DNA from: JAEUIZ01 sp046155605
GTDB lineage: Bacteria; Planctomycetota; Phycisphaerae; Phycisphaerales; UBA1924
Direction: 5' to 3'
Assembly (NCBI GenBank): GCA_046155605.1
Contig: JBJXFQ010000065.1
Span: 1 to 14,551 of the forward strand
Length of the DNA: 14,551 nucleotides
Positions 7,396 through 13,524 of this stretch are shown in pieces. The notes under the pieces are model-generated. The model was not told the DNA's origin. It saw nothing but the letters and a program-made list of their open reading frames with translations, and made no database searches. Within the stretch, counting starts at the first letter, position 1, and the number at the start of each line of letters is the position of its first letter. The translations under genes were made by a program, and so were the position numbers.

Positions 7396-7432
7396 TGTAC
7401 AACGTCGATGCGGCCCCGGTTCGGGATACACT
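7396..7432. promoter_or_regulatory. Divergent promoter gap upstream of trpE
   Basis: Only 52 bases separate the preferred divergent start at 7388 from trpE at 7441. The gap holds TGTACAACGTCG (7396-7407) and a weak -10 match TACACT (7427-7432). If that is the trpE -10 box, transcription would start about at the ATG itself, which agrees with the absence of a Shine-Dalgarno sequence there. No -35 match at a normal spacing is visible. Confidence 0.25.
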
Positions 7433-7440
7433 CGCGGGCC

Positions 7441-9057
7441 ATGCCGAATCTCACGCGGGATCAGTTCATCTCGATCGCGCGCGCCGAGCCCGGCATCATC
7501 GCGATTCCGCTGGGAGTGAGGTTGCTGGCAGACCAGCTCACGCCCGTGCTGGCGTATCGGCGCTTGGTGTCAGCGGATGATCGCGCGGCCCCGTCGTTCT
7601 TGCTCGAATCGGTGGAGGGCGGGGAGCGGCAGGGGCGGCACAGCATTCTGGGGGCGCAGCCGATCGCGGAGATCGCGGCGCGGCGGAACAGCGTTCGGAT
7701 CGCGCGGCTGGGGGCCGAATCGGCGCGAATCCTGGAGGGGCGTGCGGTGGCGTTTGAGAGCGCGGACCCGTTGGAGGTGCTGCGCGAGTCGATCCGCGGG
7801 ATTCGGCTGGTTCGGCCGACGGGGCCGCGGTCGCTGCTGCCGTCGTGCGTGCTGGGCGGGCTCTTCGGGTTCGCGGGATATGACACGGTTCGCTATGCCG
7901 AGCCGGAGAAGTTGGGGTTTGATCGCGCGCCGCGCGACGACCGCGAACTGCCTGACCTGCACTTCGGGCTGTATGACGGGGTGGTGGTGTTTGACCACGT
8001 TGACAAACTGGTGCATGTGGTGCAGTTGGCGCTGGTGTGGCCTGGGGATGATCCGGCGCGGGCCTATGACCATGCGTTGGCCAAGGTCGAGCGCCGGGCG
8101 ACGGAGATCCAGCGGCATAGCAAGCCGCTGCCGGCGGGAAGGGTGAGCGCGGAGGGCGTTCGCGCGGCGCTCTTGAGCAACATCACGCGCGAGGAGCACG
8201 CGGGGATCGTGGCGCGGGCCAAGGAATACATCCGGGCGGGGGACATCTTTCAGGTGGTGCTGGGGCAGCGGTTCGAACGGCGGAGCACGGCGGACCCGTT
8301 CGACGTGTACCGGGCGTTGCGGGCGGTGAACCCAAGCCCGTATATGGTGTACATGCAGGGGCCGGGGTGCATTTTGGTGGCGAGTTCGCCGGAGATTCTG
8401 TGCAGGGTTTCCTTCGTCACTTCGTCCCCTCGTCCCTCCGTCCTTGCGCCGCTCCTGATGACTAACCGCCCGCTCGCCGGTACGCGGCGGCGCGGGGCAA
8501 CGCCGGAAGAGGATGTGGCGTTGGAGAGGGAGTTGCTGGCGGACCCGAAGGAGCGAGCCGAGCACATCATGCTGGTGGACTTGGGGCGGAACGATGTGGG
8601 GCGGGTGTGCGTGCCGGGGTCGATCGCGCTGCCGCGGGTGATGGAGGTGGAGCGGTACAGCCATGTGATGCATATCAGTTCGACGGTGACGGGAGAGTTG
8701 CGCACGGGGCTGGACGCGTGGGACGCACTGCGGGCGGCGCTGCCGGTGGGGACGATTTCGGGCGCGCCGAAGATCCGAGCGATGCAGGTGATTGACGAGT
8801 TGGAGCCGATGCGTCGCGGTCCGTATGGAGGAGGGATGGGGTACGTCGGGCTCGATGGGCAGATGGACATCGCGCTGGCGCTGCGGACGATGGTGGTGCC
8901 GACGGCCTTGCACGAGGCTGGGCGGTGGACGTACCACTTGCAGGCGGCGGGCGGGATCGTGGCGGATTCGGAGGCGGGTGCGGAGTACGAAGAGACGGTG
9001 AACAAGGCCGCGGCGCTGGCGCGGGCGATCGACCTGGCGGAGCGGGCATTTGCGTAG
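7441..9057 (+). CDS. trpE: Anthranilate synthase component I
   Basis: Converts chorismate to anthranilate in the first committed step of tryptophan synthesis, normally with the glutaminase TrpG supplying ammonia in the cytoplasm. The 538 residues match the family's usual length. Residues 53-72 (FLLESVEGGERQGRHSILGA) carry the LLES motif and 297-302 the NPSPYM motif, both parts of the tryptophan feedback pocket. The chorismate-binding core is clear: GDIFQVVLGQRF (267-278), NRPLAGTRRRG (342-352), EHIMLVDLGRNDVGR (374-388), PVGTISGAPKIRAMQVIDELEP (435-456), and QAAGGIVADSEAGAEYEETVNKA near the end. Residues 324-340 are an in-frame insertion of atypical composition between EILCRV and TNRPLAG. The start is fixed by the beginning of homology and lacks a Shine-Dalgarno. 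No other trp gene is in the window. PabB is less likely given these motifs. Confidence 0.95.
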   Translation: MPNLTRDQFISIARAEPGIIAIPLGVRLLADQLTPVLAYRRLVSADDRAAPSFLLESVEGGERQGRHSILGAQPIAEIAARRNSVRIARLGAESARILEGRAVAFESADPLEVLRESIRGIRLVRPTGPRSLLPSCVLGGLFGFAGYDTVRYAEPEKLGFDRAPRDDRELPDLHFGLYDGVVVFDHVDKLVHVVQLALVWPGDDPARAYDHALAKVERRATEIQRHSKPLPAGRVSAEGVRAALLSNITREEHAGIVARAKEYIRAGDIFQVVLGQRFERRSTADPFDVYRALRAVNPSPYMVYMQGPGCILVASSPEILCRVSFVTSSPRPSVLAPLLMTNRPLAGTRRRGATPEEDVALERELLADPKERAEHIMLVDLGRNDVGRVCVPGSIALPRVMEVERYSHVMHISSTVTGELRTGLDAWDALRAALPVGTISGAPKIRAMQVIDELEPMRRGPYGGGMGYVGLDGQMDIALALRTMVVPTALHEAGRWTYHLQAAGGIVADSEAGAEYEETVNKAAALARAIDLAERAFA

Positions 9058-9067
9058 AACCTGGGTG

Positions 9068-9099
9068 CTGAGGATCGATCGCTAGCGCGATCGGCTCAG
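9068..9099. terminator. Hairpin between convergent trpE and dockerin-tailed protein gene
   Basis: A perfect 7-bp stem CGATCGC (9076-9082) / GCGATCG (9087-9093) with loop TAGC is extended, after a small asymmetric internal loop, by CTGAG (9068-9072) / CTCAG (9095-9099). It sits in the middle of the 56-base gap between two converging genes, so it could serve both. No T run follows on either side, so a classical intrinsic terminator is not proven. Confidence 0.4.
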
Positions 9100-9113
9100 G
9101 CGCGCGTCCGTGG

Positions 9114-10895
9114 TCAGCCGCAGCCCGCGCCGAATCGATTCAAGAAGCAGATAAAGTCGGCGATGTTGATCGCGGGCGGCGTGATAGAGCCGTCGCAGTT
9201 GGAATATGCGCCTGATTGTTGGAGAGCCGGGAGCGCCTGGTCCGCGGCGAAGCGATTGAGGAAGCAGACGAAGTCGGCGACATTGAGAGCCGGCGCGACC
9301 ACCGAGCCGTCGCAGTTGGCGTAGCACCCGAACTCCGCCATGAAGATGCCGCGCGTGATCTGCTGCGGTGCGGGCAGGGCGGCGTTGCGGAAGATGAGTT
9401 GCACGGCCAAGCGCGAGAAGGCGTAGCCCGGGGCGTCGTATGAGCGCAGTGCCTCGCGGCCCGAGCGCGGCGGGCCAGAGTCAACGATGATCTGATCGAT
9501 CACGCGGGTATCGCCGGGCGCGACGGTGAAGAGGTCGCCGGTGCGCGCTAGCGGCCAGAGATCGCCGGCCGGGTCGGCGGCATAGAGCACGGCGTTGTTG
9601 GTGCGGGTGACGGAGGGGCCTGTGAGCCGCGCGGTGAAGACGACGCGCCCGGCGGAATCGAGCCACGGCTCGGAGAACCCGGCGAAGACGGGCGAATCCG
9701 CGAGTCGCGGGGCGACCTGACCCTCCTGGGCGATGAGTTGCGTCGTGCTGCCGAGCGTCGTGAGGAAGAGCGCGGCGTCGTTAGCCGTCGTGCCTCCATC
9801 GAGTCGTGCTGAGAAAGCGACCTTGCCCGCCGCGATCAAAGGCCTCCGGCCCAACGGCCCGTAGGTGAGCGTGGTGCCGGGTGCCGGGTCGCTCTGGGCG
9901 GCGATCACGGTGGGTGTGCCGACGGCACCGGCGACGATCGCGTGGCGCTCGACCATTGCGGCATCCACGGCACGACCCCAATACGCCACGCGGCCTGTCG
10001 CGTCGCGCGCGACCGAAATGCCGAACTCCTTCCATGTGCCCAGCGTGCCCGGCGCGGCGGTGTTTGTGAGGGCGATCGGCGTCGGCCCGCCCGCGTCCGC
10101 CGCGTAGAGGCCGTATTCAGGATCGACCAGCGGTGTCGGGTTGCTGTCGGGCTGGAGCGAGGCCCGGAAGGTGGCGATGCCGTCGCCGCCGGGGATGGGC
10201 TGGTCGATGAAGTAGAGCGAGTTGCCGGCCGCGCCCGGGGCGGGTTGCAGGCGCGCGGCGAGCGCGGCCAGTGGCGGGGCCGTGAGCAGGCCCGTGCCGC
10301 CGCCAGTGGTGAAGAGGAGCGACCCGGCACTGGGAACGAGGACGGGATGGAAGCCTGAGAGCACGCCTGGGACGCCTGTGAGCGTGTCGCCTTCCTGGAC
10401 GACGATCGACCAGGTGTTGGCGGGCGACTCGCTCGAGACGGCGAGCGTCACGGGGGTCGGTGGGGTCGTGCTTGTCGGGGGCACGGGTACGCTGGCGATC
10501 GTGGTGCCGGTGAGTGCAAAGAGCCCGTTGTCATCGATGGCGGGGGAAGGGATGGCGGTCCAATAGCGGCCGGCGATCGGGGACTCGGTTCCCAGGCGGT
10601 AGACCATGGCCAGCGGCGCGGAGCGTTCGCTCCACAGGCCGGAGTTGTTGGTCGCGTTGATGCCCGGACCTGCGAGTTCGATCCAGAGGCCGACGCGACC
10701 AGAGGCATCGAGGCGGGGATCGGAGAGGGCCGCAAAACTGACGCCTGCTGGAAATCCCGGCGCGGGCTGGCCGGTCAGGGCGATCGTGCGCCAGGTGAGC
10801 GGGCCGGTCTGCGCCGCCGCCGACGCGGCCGCGAGCGCCACCGCCGCAAGACTCAAGCCGGCACGATTCGACGCCAAAGGCGAGCCCGTTCGCAT
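9114..10895 (-). CDS. Secreted repeat protein with two C-terminal GC-type dockerin-like repeats
   Basis: A 593-residue exported protein. Residues 1-29 are a signal peptide (hydrophobic LSLAAVALAAASAAA, probable cleavage after AAAQ or nearby). Residues 30-475 contain degenerate modules built on a D-x-x-GRV-x-F-x-A-x-L-x-G...N-x-A-x-L pattern (DPRLDASGRVGLWIELAG, GKVAFSARLDGG, WLDSAGRVVFTARLTG), likely a beta-rich propeller-like fold. Residues 524-552 and 564-592 are tandem repeats of the type NCDGS...P-x-NVADFVCFLNRF (about 17 of 23 core positions identical), resembling calcium-binding dockerin repeats described in Phycisphaerales. The partner or surface anchor is not in the window. ATG 10895 is chosen because GGAG (minus strand, 10903-10906) lies seven bases upstream and the signal peptide starts there. 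The gene is divergent from the prepilin-like gene. Confidence 0.88.
   Translation of the reverse strand: MRTGSPLASNRAGLSLAAVALAAASAAAQTGPLTWRTIALTGQPAPGFPAGVSFAALSDPRLDASGRVGLWIELAGPGINATNNSGLWSERSAPLAMVYRLGTESPIAGRYWTAIPSPAIDDNGLFALTGTTIASVPVPPTSTTPPTPVTLAVSSESPANTWSIVVQEGDTLTGVPGVLSGFHPVLVPSAGSLLFTTGGGTGLLTAPPLAALAARLQPAPGAAGNSLYFIDQPIPGGDGIATFRASLQPDSNPTPLVDPEYGLYAADAGGPTPIALTNTAAPGTLGTWKEFGISVARDATGRVAYWGRAVDAAMVERHAIVAGAVGTPTVIAAQSDPAPGTTLTYGPLGRRPLIAAGKVAFSARLDGGTTANDAALFLTTLGSTTQLIAQEGQVAPRLADSPVFAGFSEPWLDSAGRVVFTARLTGPSVTRTNNAVLYAADPAGDLWPLARTGDLFTVAPGDTRVIDQIIVDSGPPRSGREALRSYDAPGYAFSRLAVQLIFRNAALPAPQQITRGIFMAEFGCYANCDGSVVAPALNVADFVCFLNRFAADQALPALQQSGAYSNCDGSITPPAINIADFICFLNRFGAGCG
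9117..9326 (-). repeat. Tandem dockerin-like repeat coding region
   Basis: This segment codes for two similar repeats of about 30 residues, each with NCDGS, a Pro, N-[VI]-ADF-[VI]-CFLNRF and flanking Cys. The conserved Asp/Asn spacing is what a calcium-binding EF-hand-like loop needs, and the extra Cys residues could form disulfides outside the cell. The two copies match closely in protein and partly in DNA, consistent with an internal duplication. Confidence 0.75.
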
Positions 10896-10929
10896 GGTAA
10901 CTCTCCGCGGTGCTTTCCGTCGCGACCTT

Positions 10930-10983
10930 CCTGCAACCAGCAGTTGACAAGATTGTACAATGTTGTCAAGGCCCGGTTGCAGG
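10930..10983. promoter_or_regulatory. 54-bp inverted repeat in a divergent promoter region
   Basis: The element is symmetric about 10956.5. Outer arms CCTGCAACC (10930-10938) and GGTTGCAGG (10975-10983) match perfectly. An inner 26-bp palindrome (10944-10969) has arms TTGACAA and TTGTCAA around a TTGTACAA core, with 12 of 13 pairs complementary. Only the 5-bp connectors are asymmetric. Two back-to-back -10-like hexamers TACAAT overlap in the core (plus 10956-10961; minus 10957-10952), each 17 bp from GCAACC in the outer arm. Predicted starts would give leaders of about 30 bases for the prepilin-like gene and 50 for the dockerin-tailed gene. A dimeric or tetrameric regulator could control both genes here. 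Confidence 0.65.
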
Positions 10984-10998
10984 CCTGGAGGCACTCGC

Positions 10999-12006
10999 AT
11001 GGAACGTCCACGCCACCGTCACGGCTTCGCCCGCGTCGAACTCGCCGCGACGCTGGCGATCTCGCTGGTCATCATCGCCGTGCTGCTGCCGATGAGCGAT
11101 CGGCAGCGTCGGCTGGCACGGCTGGGCATCGACATGGCGTCGCTGCGGCAGATCGGGGAATGGACCGGGCAGTACGCGGCGGATAGCGGCGACCGCATCT
11201 GGACATTCAGTTGGCAGGCGGGCGTGCTGCCGCTACCGCCGGGCGATCCGGCCGCGGCGGGGCTCCCGACGACTGCGGTGAACGATCTGCAAGCGGCGCA
11301 GATTCAGGCGACCTACATCGCACGCAAGCGATCCGGGCAGTACTCCTGGCCCGTTCCTGGGGGCTGGATCGCACATCCCGCGTACAGCCAGTTCGCGCTG
11401 GCCGAGCACCTTGGCCTCGAGTTGCCGGTTCGGCAGTTCGTCAGCAGCGCCGATCCCCTCCGACGCCAATGGGCCGAAGACCCCGCGGGCTATGTGGCCG
11501 GAGCCTATGTGCCGAACCTCGGCACGGGGACCGGAAACTGGCGTCACGCCTACTCCGCGAACTTCCGGCTTCCGGCGGCCCTGTTCGATCGAAGCGCGGC
11601 CGGGTCGCGCGTCTCCCCAGGGTCCAACACGGGCACCACGATCACCCCGGGCAACGCCTTGCTCACCGGCAACGTGCTCACCAGCGCCACGTATCCGTCG
11701 CAGAAGGTTCTCGTGTCTGATACGCACGCGCGGCACTTCTCCGCCGTGGCGTGGTATGCCACCGATGCGAACGCGCGACTCCCGCTGGCGTTTGTCGACG
11801 GCCACGCCAGCACGCGAAGCGCCGCCGACGCGAACCGAGGCGGCGACCCCAACACGGGACAGTTCTCGTCGATCCCCTACATTCCGTCGGTGGTGGAGCC
11901 GCCCGCTTCGGCAGCGGGCTACACGGTGCCGATGGGTTTTTTCTGGACACAGAACCGTCTCCAAGGCCGCGACTTTGGCGGGCCGCAGCCCGCGTTCGTG
12001 CCGTGA
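10999..12006 (+). CDS. Prepilin-like (type IV pilin/pseudopilin N-terminus) protein
   Basis: A 335-residue envelope protein. Residues 1-9 form a short basic leader (MERPRHRHG) followed by the class III signal pattern G9|FARVE14-L and a single hydrophobic helix (AATLAISLVIIAVLLP, 16-31), where a prepilin peptidase would cut after Gly9 and Glu14 is the conserved +5 Glu. Residues 35-60 continue the pilin helix. The C-terminal half holds RHFSAVAWY...LAFVDGHAS (245-271), like the late 'H...DG' motif of the large planctomycete pilin-like family related to DUF1559. GGAGG (10987-10991) is seven bases before ATG, favouring this start over an in-frame ATG at 10960 that lies inside the inverted repeat. 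Family members are abundant and mostly of unknown role; a fibre or secretion-system subunit is the likely job. Confidence 0.85.
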   Translation: MERPRHRHGFARVELAATLAISLVIIAVLLPMSDRQRRLARLGIDMASLRQIGEWTGQYAADSGDRIWTFSWQAGVLPLPPGDPAAAGLPTTAVNDLQAAQIQATYIARKRSGQYSWPVPGGWIAHPAYSQFALAEHLGLELPVRQFVSSADPLRRQWAEDPAGYVAGAYVPNLGTGTGNWRHAYSANFRLPAALFDRSAAGSRVSPGSNTGTTITPGNALLTGNVLTSATYPSQKVLVSDTHARHFSAVAWYATDANARLPLAFVDGHASTRSAADANRGGDPNTGQFSSIPYIPSVVEPPASAAGYTVPMGFFWTQNRLQGRDFGGPQPAFVP

Positions 12007-12261
12007 TACGCCGAGCATTCGGCATCCTGCTGTCGTCGCGACCCCATGGTCGGTCCCTGCTCGCACGGACCAATCCCGCATCTTTGGCCCGATTCGCGTT
12101 ATTCCCACCTCACCCTGCTTGCCCGGCTTGCCGATCTAGAACCGGCGTCTAGGATCAGTCGCGCGTCCGGCGAGCGGGCGCGGCGCAGAGGGAGCGTCCG
12201 ATCGTCTTGGGAGAATCCGGCGTCGGTGATTCCCGGTCGGTGGTTCCCAGTAGGAGCGTCC
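12007..12261. other. Intergenic leader upstream of clpP1
   Basis: These 255 bases hold no convincing gene. The clpP1 frame stays open upstream to an ATG at 12046, but that extension has no family resemblance and no ribosome binding site. An inverted repeat CTAGA-accggcg-TCTAG lies at 12136-12152 and overlaps the candidate promoter listed separately. Confidence 0.5.
12128..12155 (+). promoter_or_regulatory. Candidate sigma70-type promoter for clpP1-clpP2
   Basis: TTGCCG (12128-12133) and TAGGAT (12150-12155) are separated by 16 bases and each matches four of six consensus positions. Transcription would start near 12162, leaving a leader of about 100 bases. The CTAGA/TCTAG inverted repeat overlaps the spacer and the -10 box and could be an operator. 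Confidence 0.35.
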
Positions 12262-12840
12262 ATGGCCTCAGCCGGCGTGACATACCAGCGGACCCGCGAG
12301 ATGACGATCGACGAGTTGCTCCTCGAGAATCGCATCGTCTTCCTGATCGGCGAGATCAACCACATCTCGGCCGCTCGCGTGATGATGCAGATGCTGTATC
12401 TCGAGAACCAGAAGCGCGGGCAGGACATCAGCCTCTATATCAACTCGCCCGGCGGGGCGGTGGATGACACGCTGGCGATCTATGACACCATGCGATTCCT
12501 GTCGAGCGAGGTGAGCACCTATTGCATCGGGCGCGCGTACTCGGGCGCGGCGGTGCTGCTGTCGGCGGGAGCGAAGAAGAAGCGGTTCGCGCTGCCGCAC
12601 GCGAAGGTGATGATCCACCAGCCCTTCGGGGGCGTGGGCGGGCAGGCCGAGGACATCCGGATCCAGGCGGAGCAGATCATCAAGGCCAAGCAGGAGTTGA
12701 TCAGAATCCTCTCGGATAACAGCGGACAATCGATCGATCGGGTTCGTCAGGATTCGGAGCGGGACAAGTATTTCTCCGCGGAAGAAGCCAAGGCGTACGG
12801 CCTGGTGGACGAGGTGCTGGTGGAGATGCCGAAGAAGTAG
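12262..12840 (+). CDS. clpP1: ATP-dependent Clp protease proteolytic subunit, divergent paralog
   Basis: A 192-residue serine peptidase subunit of the cytoplasmic Clp protease, which degrades unfolded or tagged proteins fed by ClpX/ClpA/ClpC-type ATPases. The fold is clear from LYINSPGGAVDDTLAIYDTM (58-77), the serine motif GRAYSGAAVLLSAG (90-103, Ser94), MIHQPFGGVGGQAEDIRIQA (117-136, His119) and SAEEAKAYGLVDEVL (172-186, Asp183). The triad is therefore complete. Two differences from ordinary ClpP stand out: the serine motif is AYSGA instead of AASMG, and the N-terminus (MTIDELLLENRIVF) lacks the usual ERAYDIYSRLLKDR segment. AGGAG (12252-12256) lies five bases before the chosen ATG. It is 47 bases upstream of clpP2 and probably co-transcribed, suggesting a mixed ClpP1P2 particle. 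Confidence 0.93.
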   Translation: MASAGVTYQRTREMTIDELLLENRIVFLIGEINHISAARVMMQMLYLENQKRGQDISLYINSPGGAVDDTLAIYDTMRFLSSEVSTYCIGRAYSGAAVLLSAGAKKKRFALPHAKVMIHQPFGGVGGQAEDIRIQAEQIIKAKQELIRILSDNSGQSIDRVRQDSERDKYFSAEEAKAYGLVDEVLVEMPKK

Positions 12841-12887
12841 GCGAAAGCGGTGGCGGAATTCGCAGCGCGGGCTGAAGAGGAACTGGC

Positions 12888-13517
12888 ATGTCAGGATATC
12901 TGGTCCCGATCGTGATCGAGAAGTCCGGCCGCGGGGAGCGGGCGTACGACATCTACTCGCGGCTGCTGAAGGACCGCATCATCTTCGTCGGCGGGCCGAT
13001 CGACGACGATGTGGCCAATCTGGTGATCGCGCAACTCCTGTTCCTGGCGAATGAGGACGCGAAGTCGGACGTGCATTTGTATGTGAACTCGCCGGGCGGG
13101 TCGGTGTCGGCGGGCCTGGCGATGATCGACACGATGAACTTCATCCAGCCCAACGTTTGCACCTACATCATCGGGCAGGCGGCGAGCATGGGGAGCATGC
13201 TGGCGTGTTGCGGGACCAAGGGCAAGCGGTTCGCGCTCTCGAACGCGCGGAACCTGATGCACCAGCCGCTGATCGCGGGCGTGATGGAGGGGCAGGCCAC
13301 GGACCTCGAGATCGAGGCGCGCGAGATGCTGCGCATCCGTGAGCGGCTGTACCAGATCTATGCGCAGCAGACCGGCCAGCCCAAGGAGCGGATCGAGCGC
13401 GACTGCGACCGGAACAAGTGGCTGGACGAGAACGAGATGCTGGAGTACGGGCTGATCGACAAGGTGCTGACGCGGATGCCGGTGTTGGAGCGCAAGCCGC
13501 AGCCGGATGAGGAGTAG
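12888..13517 (+). CDS. clpP2: ATP-dependent Clp protease proteolytic subunit, canonical paralog
   Basis: A 209-residue ClpP with all standard features: N-terminal LVPIVIEKSGRGERAYDIYS, then RLLKDRIIFVGGPID (25-39), LYVNSPGGSVSAGLAMIDTM (64-83), serine motif GQAASMGSMLACCG (96-109, Ser100), LMHQPLIAGVMEGQATDLEI (123-142, His125) and ENEMLEYGLIDKVL (181-194, Asp191). GAGG (12877-12880) is seven bases before ATG. Position 8 is Ile in PIVIEKSG, so an N-terminal propeptide, if any, is very short. It follows clpP1 on the same strand and ends seven bases before the stop of the convergent surface-protein gene. No Clp ATPase gene is present in the window, so the chaperone partner must be encoded elsewhere. 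Confidence 0.96.
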   Translation: MSGYLVPIVIEKSGRGERAYDIYSRLLKDRIIFVGGPIDDDVANLVIAQLLFLANEDAKSDVHLYVNSPGGSVSAGLAMIDTMNFIQPNVCTYIIGQAASMGSMLACCGTKGKRFALSNARNLMHQPLIAGVMEGQATDLEIEAREMLRIRERLYQIYAQQTGQPKERIERDCDRNKWLDENEMLEYGLIDKVLTRMPVLERKPQPDEE

Positions 13518-13524
13518 GGGCGTC

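Noticed and set aside
8410..8460. Intron, frameshift or gene break in trpE
   Set aside because: The extra segment keeps frame and all downstream catalytic motifs are intact.
7570..8937. Long minus-strand open frame opposite trpE
   Set aside because: Arg/His/Pro-rich translation typical of an antisense shadow; trpE is certain on the plus strand.
10960..10998. Earlier ATG at 10960 as the prepilin-like start
   Set aside because: It lies inside the inverted repeat and predicted promoter, has no ribosome binding site, and would place 13 extra residues before the prepilin leader.
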